64,000 nt of DNA from Tyto alba (Eukaryota; Chordata; Aves; Strigiformes; Tytonidae): NCBI RefSeq assembly GCF_018691265.1, contig NW_024881282.1, positions 25,508,899-25,572,898 of the forward strand, in the 5' to 3' direction. A program made the translations under genes and the position numbers. The first letter of the stretch is position 1; every line of letters starts with the position of its first letter. Below the pieces are notes generated by a model. That model was not told where the DNA came from. It saw only the letters and a list, made by a program, of their open reading frames with translations, and did no database searches. This document shows, one piece after another, positions 37,601 through 51,226 of this stretch.

Positions 37601-40600
37601 GGTCTTGGTCAGTGGGCCATGACCAGTGCATACTGGCAGGACAAGACATAAGTTTCTGAAAACATAAAGGGAGCAACTGCACAATGTTCCTCAGCACGCT
37701 GCCCATCCCCATCTGCATGCCACTGCCTCACACCACTTCAATACTATGCAATGTGCAGAATTTTGCCAGTTGAGGTGGGCATTGTGAGAGTCCAGTCTTA
37801 TTCTGTGCACATCATGGCAATTCAGAGACAACAAAAAAAGAACCAGTACCCTGCAGAGATTCAATTCTATCCCCTCAGTTCATGCCTGAATTCGTTCAAA
37901 TCAATGGCTCTTTCCTGTTTGTAAGGTTTATGCAGCTATTAAGCTGTGGATACCTGAACTGACAGTAGAGAACTAAGGAAAGCTGCAAGCCACTACAAAG
38001 TTTTATCATTGTTTTGTTATGTTTTACTCATAGGCTTTTCACATCTGCCGCTGATTTACATCCTTACAATAGAAAACTCTATTATATAGTTCACCTCAGG
38101 ACTGGTATGCTGGCAGTAGCTTGATAGAATTGTATTGCTACATCAGACAGAGGAGTTCATATTTGAACACAGCTCAGGAAAAGTTTGTTCTTCAGTAAAT
38201 GGAAGACCACCAAACAGAAATAGAAACATAGCTTTGCGTGGTTAGGCTAAAAGCAATCAGAGCAATCCATAAATTTTTGTCTTAAATGAAACCACATAAC
38301 AACTTCCACCATTTTATTGCTTGATGCAAGAAAATAAGTAGGTCACTGAATCATATTTAAATAGATGTTGACAATTACCAGTAATTCCTACAGCTGCCAA
38401 GAACAGGACCGTGTTTCACAGACCAGAGAGAAGAGTGGTACCAGTTTTTCTAGCACACGTCTCACATACCTTATTGCAGTGTTCTGATAATGGATTTTGT
38501 ACGTTACTGGTAATTCTTGAGTAGAATTTAACAAATTGACGTAGAGCTCAAAGATTGCTCCCTGTGTGGAGCTTGGACCAGACCATATCTAAATTTCATG
38601 AATGACCTACTTAGTCCCAAAATTACATAGAAAATACCTCAGATAATGTGGAACATGCTTACTATAACAATTAAGACGACATAGTAGAGAGGTACTCCTT
38701 CCATATGTTGGCAAGATGTCCAAAGGAAGAAGGGGTAAAAGATACAGTAATCTGGTATATTTTGTCCATCACTACATGAATGATTGTAATAAATAATCAC
38801 ATAAAGCAGAGAACCCAGGAGAATCAAGAGGTCACTTGCTTTATTTTGGGGGAGGTGTCATTTTGCTCTCTTTGTGTGTGAACAGGGAATTTATGTGCTA
38901 GTGCAAATGTATGGACAGAAAAGAGTGCCTACAGAATACAGAAAGCCCAAACTGTGAAAGCTGTCATTGCTGACTGTCTTCTCAAAAAGAACCCAAGCAG
39001 CTATTGCATTCAGAAGCATCCACTGAATTTTAAGTTCCTTAAATTTTCTATTTTTATGTATGGAGGAAATAGAGCAGAAGAAGTAAAATGGCTACTTTAG
39101 CATCTATGAGCTCTAACTAGAAATGGTGATTGGTAAAAGTCACTTTAGTCTCCATACTACTGTAAAACTGGTAAAACCAGTTTTACTGCCTGTCTTGGTT
39201 AATTTTCCCTCATAAAATTTCACCAACTGAACAGTGCTCATTTTCAAGCTGGAGCGCTAGTTAAGACTCTGGAAGGAAACAAATTCTCCTTTAGCTATTA
39301 AGGCAGAAGTAAAGAAAAAATCTGCCTCTCTCTTCTGCCAACTTCATGATTAAATTTAAGTAGTTGCATTAATTTGGTGACTTGATGATTTGATACCATT
39401 GATTTATTGATTCAATTTCAATTATTACCTTGATTTATTCCTTGCATTAGTCCATTGTTAATTAATCTCAGACAGTAATAGTAGCTTTAATCAGTGATGT
39501 ATATGTATAATTCTATATTAGGTTGTCCTTTTAATAAAATTCATAAAAATAATCTGATTTGATACATTCTTCTTACTTGCAGCATGGGCCAGTTCCTCTA
39601 AAACAAAGGTGTTCAGTTGAGGTATTTGAAAACCAGCTGGTTTTCTTTCTAAATTTGTACCTTTGCTGCTCACAGTTACATTATGCAAGTCAGCAGTGAA
39701 GCTGTGGTTTGATCCATGAATTACTGTTTACTGTCACTCCCAATAAGAAGTTGTCTTAGGAATGTTATCACTATCACCAGAAGAAGCAGCATAAGCAACC
39801 GGAGACTGTGATTTAAAAGAAAGTAAACTGGAACTATATTACAACCTCAGTGTCTTTTGCCTCAAAATAAAACACCCGGTGTTCGCCCTTAGCCAGGCCA
39901 ACATCGTTTTATCATCTCTTCCCTCTCTAACCAAAAATAATTGCTTAATTGAAAAAGAAGTGTGAAAGATCTCAAGAACCATGAAAAAAGAAACTAGACC
40001 AGTGGTGGTTTATTAAATTCAGAAGAGAGGATGATGCACATAGTAAATCATCAGTGGATTTGAATACCTACTCAACAGTCTGTCTGAAGCAGATCTGTCA
40101 CAACAGCACATCCCCTTAGATCTACTGGGGAACAGCACCGGAACAAGGCAGAGAAGCTGCAGGTATACAGCATCCTGTCCTGCTGCCTGAAGGCTGGAGC
40201 CAGTGGTTTATCGAGGCAGGCAGTGCTGTGCTGTGCCATTAGTGTTTCTGCCCGCCTCAGTCTGTACCTACGATGTGCCTCCAGTGTGTGCGTGCATGAA
40301 CTGACACAGTCACTCATCAAGACCATGCTTCCAGAAGCACCGATAATGCCTTCTTCTCCGTGCCTCCCAGGAGGAATAACAGAGTCTGTCATTGACAGAC
40401 ATTGACAGACAGATCAATGACACCAATGCTGACAATAGTTCTCAGTTTTTTCTGGAACAGACATGTTCACCACAACTCAGAAATGCAGTATTGTAATGTT
40501 ACACGCTTTTGTCACCACCGTACACAAATCACTAACTGACCTCGAAATGCTGCCCAGCCCACCTGCAACAATGTGGATGGTCAGTCTGCATATCACCTTC

Positions 40601-41986
40601 TAAATTTTTGTTCAAATATCGGGTCAACCATTCTGGTGCACAATCAACATTGAATCTGGCAGAGTTTCATAAATGTGGCGTCCTCCAGCAGGACACCGCT
40701 CATCCCAGACCGAGAGCACAGGGTAGTCCCACTGCACTGTTTATGTTGGGTTTGCCATTTCATTTACCAGGAAGGTACGCAGCCACTCTCTCATGTAGCA
40801 CTGTCTTTCCCTCCATCATCTTTCACCGAGTCAGGCCATATCAGAGTAATGCATATTTTGTGCTGCTGCAGCTGCTTTTGGCAATTTGTGATACACTTTC
40901 CTTCTAGCCAGAAAAAGCTGGTTTAGATACAACACTGAGGAATCCATGCTAAAGAACATCAGAAATTATTTATCCATAAGAAACTGGTGGTTAGTGTTGC
41001 CAAAGGGGAATTAATGTCCATTAAGTTTTCTAGCCTTTTGTAGACCCTAGAGGACTTGTAGGACTTAGTGCGTAAAGAAAATGACAAGAATCTGATCTTT
41101 TCTCCAACAATGCCATTAGATGCCCATAGGGTTTCCAGAAAAAAATTGTCATTATCTGCCACAGGCTGAAGTTTGGATTAATGCCAGAAAAGCGTGCCTA
41201 GGAAATGGTTATGTTAAAGCAGTTAACCATTAGTATATATGCAAACTGCAACAATAGGCAAATAGTACATGTGAATCTTTGCTATTGCTCAAAGACACAA
41301 GGTATACTTAAGAAAACTGTCCACTACACAAGGGTCTTATAGGACAAATATATCTGTAGCTTTACCAAATCCAGCAAAACTTTATACCCTGCATTGCAAT
41401 AATCTTTCTTCAACTGTATGAATTCAGCAAATAGGATTTAAGAAAAATTGAAATGGAACCAAATAGTGGATGGCTATGAAAAAATCTTGTACATTTTAAA
41501 GACAAAAATGACTGAATTTCAACATTTTTTTTCTCATATTGAAATTATCTATGAACTCTGAGTTTTTAGTAACATAATTTAGAGTCTTTTGCTCAGGCAT
41601 GAAATACCTGATGAATAAATCAGATGAATAAAGGCATGAATAAAAAATCACCTCTTACCTCACAACAGAGAGGGACAAACAAGATGTAATTTTCCTGTTT
41701 TAAACACTGAATGAGTTACATTATTTTAAAGATAGCAGTCAGCTTGTGCTAGGCACAAACTGGTATGACAGATATCTTTCATATGTTAACAACAGGGAAA
41801 TCCAAATTTAGATGCTAGCTGCAGAGCTGCCTTGAATTCAAGTTATGGGATGTAACGCCCTTGTCAGAGAAATTTAGACTGGGTCTTGATGTGATTTATT
41901 TAAGATTCAATATCCAACTTTTTGGCAAATTTTCTCCTTTCCCTGCAATGACATTTTCCCTCTCTATCTGAGGAGCAGGAGTAGGG
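34627..41986. other. Long AT-rich stretch, no supported gene
   Basis: No gene or assignable transposon. A perfect hairpin lies at 39162-39186 (10-bp arms GTAAAACTGG and CCAGTTTTAC, 5-nt loop). 40072-40900 is less AT-rich and more CpG-containing than its surroundings and is discussed in the findings. Confidence 0.55.
39162..39186. repeat. Perfect short inverted repeat
   Basis: Ten-base arms GTAAAACTGG and CCAGTTTTAC around the loop TAAAA. It could extrude as a small hairpin; no microRNA-like length or flanking pairing is seen. Confidence 0.6.
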
Positions 41987-42013
41987 AAAAAAAAAAAAAA
42001 AAAAAAAAAAAAA
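41987..42013. repeat. Poly(A) run (A27)
   Basis: Uninterrupted adenine run. No retroposed sequence is recognised upstream of it. Confidence 0.9.
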
Positions 42014-45000
42014 CAGGAAAAGTAATAAAGAAAATGGGTATTTATAAGGATGTGGAATGTTGAAGTAATAGAGGGACACCATCACACAGAATTGTAAATA
42101 TTTAAATGATTTGTGCAGAGCATAGATACCGACACAAAAAGTATAAGGTATGTAGCTTTCTCTCTTCTGAGTTCAGCTGTTACAACCATAACATAATATG
42201 CTGGGGAATGTAACCATCAAATCTAAAATAGAGGTGGCTACTGGTACATACTGCAGAAACTTGTCTCCTAACAAACACTGGCTGACAAGAGCGTACGTGG
42301 GCATTAGTGCTAGAGCATATACATGATCAAGCTCAAATACCTGGTCTTGATGTCAGCTCAACTCAGAGACATTTTTTTCCCGCTATTATCCTGATGGGAG
42401 AAAAGAGGTACTATCACAGGAGTGCATCTCCCACTTGTGCCTTTCCTATGACAGACACCACCACTGTGATGATCATTCAGCAATGAGCTGGCCACCTTCA
42501 GAGCAAGATAAAAGATACATTTTTGTTATACTTCATATTACATGCATATTCTGTCACATCTCAGAGACGCCCTTAAAACAGAAAGGACAACCACTGTATC
42601 ATCAACTAGGTCAAAAAAGGGAAATAGTCTTAGAGAAAGCAAGCAGGTCATTGCACAGATTACCTATTTAGACTGCATCAGTAGTGAAGGCACACTCATT
42701 TTACAGCAGCTAGTGTTGAAGATGGCTTAAAGGCATTAGTAATAAAGGTATATTATATCCAACTCTGAGTCTAGTGCAGTCACCTGTTTTTATTGTGCTG
42801 AAAACACTATTTTACCTGATATTCTTACATGAGGAAGAATACAATATTGGTATAACTATTTTGACATTCTAGAAGGTAGAAAAAGACATTTAAAAAAAAA
42901 TCTAAGTTATCAGTTTGAGAAATCATATTCATTTACAAATACCATTTGGTCTTAAAATTTTATGGATTCGTAACTATCAGCATACTGCAGCTGATGTTAT
43001 TTACCATCAGTCTTTCTTAGATCCTGGAAAGCCTATGCATGCTTCACAAGAAAATTTTTAATACTGTCTTTTATAGACCAGGTTTCCAATTGACTGACAG
43101 AGGTGACTACATATAGTGCACTCATTAACTGTCACTCTACCAGTCCAAATTGCTGCCAGTGCCAAGAAAATTATTGCCAATAGCAGTTCTCCTTTCTGTT
43201 CGTAAAACAATTCATAGCTGCACCAGCAATGACTGGAGGAAAAAGTTTTATACATAAACATACGTGGTATCTGCAAACATATATATACACTGACATTGGG
43301 TGATACATTTTTTCATGGGAGGACATGCAATACATAATCAGTGTCATAAAAAAAATCTTTCATGTTTCCTATTCCTACTTCATCTCCAGCTGGTTTGCAG
43401 TTACTACACTAATCTATACCTCTTCAGCCATTTCAGTGCTAAGTAGATTGAAGGTGGCAAAGGGGAGCCCATGTGATACTTTCATTCAAATTCTGTTTGT
43501 GTAGAGACGCCTTTGGCCAACCAACAAGACAGTCAGTATTATATAGGAGGAACTCATTCTGATTAATACACTTATGAAAAAAATTCAGAATGTAGATAAA
43601 TTTTAAGGTAGGTATGTTTAAATTAATATCCTAACATAATTCAATTACAAATCAGGACATAAATGCTTACAGAAAAGAGTAATCTTAACATAAATGTTCA
43701 TATGTGTTATTCTTTAAGCTGTAAGTCTGAAAAATTTCTCTTCCTTATGATTTTGGTATATTTGGGCCATGTTGAAACAGACTCCTGAGATCTCATTCAG
43801 ACTCTTCTTCATAGTTTTAGGATCTTTGCTCCTTCTCACCAGGTATAAAGTAAGGAACAATTTTAACATCACATAAAGCTTTAGAATTTCCTGTAAGGAA
43901 TTAAAATTATTTTAATTCAGAAATCAAAATTATTGTGTGCATGTTTATATATAGTTTCACCATATTGCCACCACTTTCAGAAGTAGAATTTTATGCAATG
44001 CCTGCTGTGATTGCATAGGCTCCCCACCAAGACTAGAAAGGGATAAAAGGGCCACCCATTGGGAAAAGACACCACATCTGTGAAGCCTAGTTAGTTTAAG
44101 GAACAATTGTAAAAGCTGACTGGAAAGGGGGGAAAGAAAAATCAGAAACTGACTCTTACCATGAGGAGCGTGTCAACTTGCTTTCCCTTTCTGGAAAAGG
44201 GTGGAAATTCAAAGCCTTTTTTGCTTTAAGATAGGAATGATTTGAATGCATGGATTTGGAAAATGCTTAAAATGGAGTTCTCCAAGAGATACGATGCATA
44301 GGATGGCTTTGCCAAACCTTTGTCACATTAAGCACAACAGGCTTTTAATATCTGGAGACTTCAGGAGAAAACTGTGATATATGCTCCTGCATATTTTACC
44401 TTTTTCAAACACTGCATACTCCTTTTGGACATACATATGGATATTTGTACTAATAGCTCACATTATATGCAAAAAGGACCATCAATCTGATTATTGAAAA
44501 ATATTCACTGTTGATGTCAAAGTGAAACCCCCAATCCACACTTTCTGTATTTTTCTTGCAAAAAAATATTTTTAAATCTTTACAGGCTCATCTGCTTTAC
44601 TTGCAATGATATTTTTAAAATAGGATGAGCTACTGCATGATGAAAAGAACAATTTTTCCATCATTTCAGAGTCTGAAAAATGTTTTGTACCTACCTCCAT
44701 TGAATGTTTTTCTACCTATCTAATGACTCAACCCTAAGTTGTCACAATACATGGACACCTTCATACAGTGTGAATATCCATACTAGTATTGAGTTCTTTC
44801 TAAGTAGTTTAATGCATTAGACTGTACATAAAACTTGAAATAGGCTTCTGAGTGTGGTTTCTTCAATAGGTTACTCTAAGACTTTAGTTTTACACAAAGA
44901 ATAAATCTTTTCAAGATATTCCTTATTGCTCTTCAGACTGTCACTAAGAAAAGTTTAATCTCAGTGTATCAAGCTTACCCTTAGGAGATGATGATTCAGA

Positions 45001-45833
45001 GTAGTCAATCAAAAACATTTAATTAATACATGCTGTTCAGTACTTTAGAGGACTGTCACACTCAGGAGATATGCAGCATATCCAGTCATATTTTCATGTT
45101 AGAGATTACCTAAAGGAAGAAAAGTTTCTGCACTGGAGTGTTCTGAAAAATTGAAGCAATCTATAGCCATGCTATTTAAGTCTTCCACTGACTTATAATT
45201 TATTATAGAGTAAAAGCTATCTGGCCTTGTAACTATGATTTGTCTTTAAAAGCATGTATTAGCTGATGGAATGGAGACAAATATCTATTAACTTCAAGAA
45301 CTAAAAATATCTAAATAAATAACAGTATCCATCAATTATAGTTTATAGTGTTTTGATTTTCAAAATCCCGTGCAGATGTCAGTTCATTCTTGTGGTATGA
45401 ACTCATTTGCTACATACTGCAACATTATTAGCTCCTAATCCTCATTCTTGTTCAGTCTATAAAAATCATACTGCAAAAATATTTTCTCAAACAGCACAGA
45501 ATGCCTGTTTTCTGTATGGGTACTTTTTTTCAATAGTAGTCACATAAATAGACTGCTCAGTGCCTTGAAGATTTCCTCCAAAATTATTCCACCCTTCAAA
45601 TAAAATGAATATCTTTCTTAACTCCATAAATGACTTCTGATTTGTTTCTGCTTCTTAGCTGGATGTCACTCTAACTTTCTTGAGCTGCATTGGTTTACAC
45701 TCAGTTGTCACCACTCATGTTCTGCTCTTTAGTCACAAAATTAAAACCTCTACTTCTGCATGAATAACTTTCTTTACACCAAAGAAGAGAAAAGCATGAG
45801 ATAATAAAAGCAAAAGAATTTTGGAAATTATGC
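42014..45833. other. AT-rich stretch, no supported gene
   Basis: Nothing assignable is seen in this stretch. Confidence 0.6.
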
Positions 45834-45858
45834 TTTTTTTTTTTTTTTTTTTTTTTTT
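45834..45858. repeat. Poly(T) run (T25)
   Basis: Uninterrupted thymine run followed by unique sequence. It could be the reversed tail of an old retroposed copy, but no body is recognised. Confidence 0.9.
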
Positions 45859-48800
45859 ACATACTGCAGCACTTCAACTGAATGGCAGATTACTCTGTTA
45901 CCATTAAATGAAGTAAATCCCATCCAATGAGACTGCATTCTTATGAAATCATGAATGACTCCCCAAAAAATCACAGAGATTCCTTTGGGTTTCCTCCCTT
46001 AAACTTTGTATACTGGTAAGAGGTCTGTCTAGCAGCTTGTATTCTCTGGTCAACTCAGAAACTTTTCAATTTCAGTATGAAAATAAACCCCTTATTATGT
46101 TACATCATGCACTTGAATGTTTAAAATCAGAAAATTATTTTCTCTGGTTCATCAGGAAAGATACAAATGCTTCACAGCTATAGACCTTCCTTGACCAGGG
46201 GGAAAAACTGTTGTGCAAATGGTCCTAGATAGTTTATTCTCTCCTTACTTGGCCAACTAAACCAGTCACCTTGGCTCCCTCTGTCTTATTGGAAAGGGAC
46301 AGACACGTCTGAGTTATAACTCCTCTTTGCCTCTGACATTTTTCTTAGGATGGGCTCAATTGCTCTCTCACATCTTTTTCCAATAAACGTATGAGGTGTG
46401 CTTTATTATCTTCAAGGTGATAGCTAACTTTTAGAAGGCTAAATTCAGTCAAATGAATGTCTGCCTTTTTGTGCTTATTCTGTTACCTGCTCTTTAAGAG
46501 TCAGGTTATTCTCTCCCTTGTGGTATACAAAGGAGAAGATGAACCCAGAAGTGCCTTGCCAGGTTTCCCAATTGAGCCTTGTGCTACATTCTCTAAATTG
46601 TGATGCAACAATCTTCTTAAAGAAATTCACAGACGTTGTGTAGAAAGTGTGATTGCTTGATCACTTCTCTAAAATCACCAGAACCAACATCTGAACTGAA
46701 GGACTTAGAGCATTTTCTGAAGTTCTCAGGTGCAGGTGGGTCTTCTGCTGGGTGCTGGTCAGAAGTCATGGTGCAACGCAGGTGCAAATTGTATAGCTGG
46801 AGTATGGAAGCCATATGGTAGTTATGGTACATTCTGGGGTGGTCTCTGATCTGAAGTTCAGTGGATACAACTGTCATGATACTGCAGTATTCATCTGCTC
46901 TTCAACCTAATGAGTTGAGATACTCCTTCACTGGAGTTTCAGCCTCCCTCTCTCAGGTGACTTCCCTCCATGACTTAAGGCACATCTTGTCAAAGGGTGT
47001 GAGCATTTGAACAATTTTACTCCTTTAAATTAATGACCACATGACCTTTTATCATTTGATGCTTGAGAACAGTCCTAAGCCTGCTGTTGTATACATGATG
47101 ATCTGGAGATTCCAAATGAGATGGAGGAAAAAATGCAAGCATTCAGTAACTGCAATCTTACAATTAAAATAGTGTCCACACAAGAAAATGGAGCACATCC
47201 TACTATGTCGAGACGATCTACCACAGGAAGATAGCATTTTGCTATACTGATGAAAAATTAATAGAGAACTTTCAGGCAGAAAAGTAAGTCCACATGAGCA
47301 TAAACAGCAGACTGTGTTATATATATAAACAAAAGCAGTGAATTTATTAGAAAAAAAAAACAAGAACACCTCTTCAGTAGAGTAATCAAATTACTTGATG
47401 TGAAAATTTTATGTTTCTGAACAATAAGATAACAAATAAGCACAGGGCAGAAGCCATTTGGTTTCATTAACTGAATTGAACTCCTCCACAGATAATTACT
47501 TTTCCTTCAGTGTCACATTTCACTGAAAACTTGGTGCATTAAAAAGTATAGTTTGCTCCTTTTTTTTCTCTATTCACACAAGGTTTGTCATGATAATACA
47601 GACTGTCATTCTCTACACAGTCACAGAGCAAAATAGGAAAAAGGCTTAAAAAAACTTGTCTCCAAGCATTCTTATATGACACATCACTGGCAAATGCCTC
47701 TTATGGATATTACAGAAATGTAATTATAATGTCATGGAGTTTTACCATTCAGATACAGTCAGTATTAGTCTGTTTGACTCTGCTGCATGGGACTTTCAGC
47801 CTAGACAAAGCACGAAAGCAAAGCATTGGCTGACAATGCCTTTTGCTGTCTCAGATACACTCATCAGTCATATGTTAGTGTGTCTGTATCATCTACTCTG
47901 ATCCTCTATTTTATCATGAATATAAATGTATTTTCAAACTGACTAGCCTTTGATACAGTGCTAGTGCTGAGAATTTATGGGACTTCCAAATAACAAGTGT
48001 CTACCTCTTCCTTATAGATATATTGGTAAAATAAATGAATATGCCACACAATCTGTGTAAACAGTAGTAGAAAAAAAAAAAATATTAGAAGCATATCCGA
48101 AGGAGTAAACAACAATATGATACTGCCATCAGGAAATTTCTTTTACTGTAGTCATTGTGTCAAAGCTGTGCACAATATGGACACTAGAGTTTTAATGGTA
48201 AGGATAAATTAATGGTCTGTGATAATTATGAGCCTGTTACAATAGCAGGACATACTACAGAGAATCCTTAGTATGAAGAAATCATTGTGCTCTGTTTGCT
48301 ACGGACACATTTTTCAAAATGCAGATGCATTTTGTAGTAAACTATGTTCAGGGAATGAGATTACAATCTGTAAGATCTTTCATCAGTGGGAAGAGAAGAC
48401 ATTATTCTTAAAACTCTAAAGGCAGAATTATTCTTGTGCCCTTGTCTCACATATAGAAATCTTTCTTTCACTGACTTAAGTACTATAGTGCTGTAAAGCA
48501 TAAAAAGTTAATATTCACATCATTCTACCAGAGGAAACAGAGTAGAATTTCTACTCTTAGTAAAGTGTAGCTTTACTGAAGTCATAGGTTAAATTGACAA
48601 ATAAAAGTCTAGAATGAGATTCTGTTTCTTGCAAGCCCCTAGTTCACTTTCAAATAAAAGAATACTCTTAAGGATTCACTTACATGTCACATTTCATTTG
48701 AGACATTTTAACTAGGTTAAAGTACATTAAACCTGATGTCATACCTATTATATATATTATACCTTTTATATATAATGTCTCAAAATATCTTAGACCAAAA

Positions 48801-51170
48801 ATTTTATGATAGTTTAAGAAAGAGAAGCTACTTCCATTCCATTTACTGAGTCTATCTGTAGCAGCTTTGCTTTTCAGATCATTTGAATATATCTTAGTTA
48901 AGATTTGAGATGCAAATATAATAAAAGACAACTCTAAATTATGTGATATACTTCAGCAATCAAGTGCAGACAAATGAAGTAGGCATTCGTGGTCTCAATT
49001 TTCTCAGAAGCTGAATAGTTTCTAATTACAGTAGACAGTACTCTATCCCATTTAAAATACCTAGTAATACTTTATCTTTGTTACTAGGAAACCATTAACA
49101 CATTATAGGGAACACGAAATGCCATAGTAATGCATAATTTTGTTATTTACCCTTCTCTTTTCCCTATTAACCCTTCAAAACATCTATTTCCCTGGGCTTT
49201 ATAGTGAAGAAATGGATCATTTTCTAGCACTCATGAAAGGTATTATGTTTAAGGTGAAAAACCTTTACCTATCCACATGGTTGATAATGCATTGTCAGTC
49301 CAAATTTACACAAGCTAATTTGTTAATACATCTCACAACCTAGAACAAGCCTTTTAGGCATAAAGGATTTCTCTGACACTTGTGAGAAACTAAAGGGTTT
49401 GCCATTTGTTATCTATGGATATAGTTTATGTGATGGTACCACATCTGATGGAAAGCAATTTAAATATGCATAACATCTTAGGTTTTAGTTTGGTTGTTTT
49501 TTTTTTTTGTTTTTTGTTTTTTTTTTTTTAAGTATGAAATATCAATAATTCTTATGTTAAATGAAGTAGGAATTGGCTGCAGCCACAAATCCACAATACA
49601 GTGGGCTTGGCAGGAAGGTCAGCTTAAAAGTGTTTGCTCCCTACTTTAGTCATGGTTTTGAGTTTAAAAGATGGGTTGAATAATCTCAACCACGTATTAA
49701 ATCATTGATACAGCTGACACAATGAAAAGAGCAGCATGCTCCTGCATGGGGATGGGAACCAATAACTAGGCATGCTGAATGTAAAAAATTGTTAAGCCAA
49801 CAGTGCTGCTTAACTCCTTAAGCTGAGAAACTGAGGGTCCACTGAACTCAGAACATGCCTCAGCCTGTTTAGTCATTACAAAATGTAATGTGCCATTTCT
49901 GTGATTTCAGAAATTAATGGGAACAAATAATATATTTGAGATATTATTTTCAAATTATGATTTACTATTAAGAATGGTAAATAGTGGTGGAAAGCTGTAC
50001 TAATACCACTTAATAAAGACTATCCTTATGTTTGACAAAGCTGTGGAATGAGGACTATATACTGGAAAGCAACAATCAGAAAAGAAAGTCACAGTGAACA
50101 AGCAGCTCAGAATAATATCCTAACATCACTCTTCAGTGTAAATGCAGGGGAGAAGTGTTGAGAGATGATCTTTTCCCTCATTATAGGACATTACCGCACT
50201 TGAATATTGCATTTAATCCTTGCATTTACACCCCTAAAAGCTGTAGAAAAATTACAGTAAGAACAAGAAATATGACTCAAATTATTCAGGGCTATTCAGG
50301 AAAATACCTTTTAGTTGTAGACTGAAGGTGTTCAGCTTATCAAAAGAAAGTGTAAATTATTTGTATACCTGTAAACAGATCTTCTGAGAGACAAAACATT
50401 AGATATGAAAGGGTTCTGTTTGGACAAAGTCTTAAATATCCAGTTCCATAAGTTGGTGAGACACTTGAGCTTCTAATGACTACCTCTTCCAAATAGTTTC
50501 AGTCTTACCCAATATGAATTCTGTGTATCAAAAATAAAGGTAGTTCCACAAGAATCTAGGTTTATTAGATTTTGAGATAAGATGTGATTGTTCTTTTTCT
50601 TCTTTAAATAAATAAAAAAAAAAAGTTAAAAAAGTGTAACTTTATGAATGTACTTGGAGATGAGGGAGCATCAGACATCTATATATTCATTAAAAAATAA
50701 TATGGAAAAAATAAATTAGTTTTCCAGAAAAGACTAATCATATAAAATTCTATGCCATTCCTTAAAATACCATCTTCTTCTCTCTAACTATACAAGTAGT
50801 TTTTAAAATTGTTAGAAAAAAAGTAAAAAGCTAACAGAGAAAAGTTTTCCACTATTTCACTAATCAAAGCCTCCAGAAATTCAGACTGACTGATTTTAAC
50901 AGCAAAATGTATCATCAATATACCAGGAAAACATATTATTATGATAAACAATAAGGTATCCTTCTAACTCTAAAGAAACCATCTAAGAGCTGCTTATTCC
51001 CAGGTAAGGGTTATTTTTTCAGATTTGCTGACATGAGAAGTAGTGTCAATGAAGATCCACTTTGGTAAATGACAGGAATGTGTGCACAAACATGCAGTGT
51101 TTAGTTTCTCAGTGTTATTCATTTGAATTTGAATCAAGAATTAATATTTCCTATTTAATTATTATTTATT
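45859..51170. other. AT-rich stretch, no supported gene
   Basis: No gene supported. The minus frame at 46617-46877 (86 codons) has a rather natural-looking C-terminal half (TSDQHPAEDPPAPENFRKCS) and is noted in the findings. A T/G tract (mainly T) lies at 49497-49529. Confidence 0.55.
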
Positions 51171-51226
51171 TATGTTTGTTTAAATAAAACAAACTTATTA
51201 TGTTTGCTTAAATAAAACAAACTTAA
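51171..51226. repeat. 28-bp tandem duplication with internal hairpin
   Basis: Two copies (51171-51198 and 51199-51226) differ at two positions. Each contains a GTTTG...CAAAC inverted repeat; the first copy has perfect 8-base arms, GTTTGTTT and AAACAAAC, around AAATA. Confidence 0.85.
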
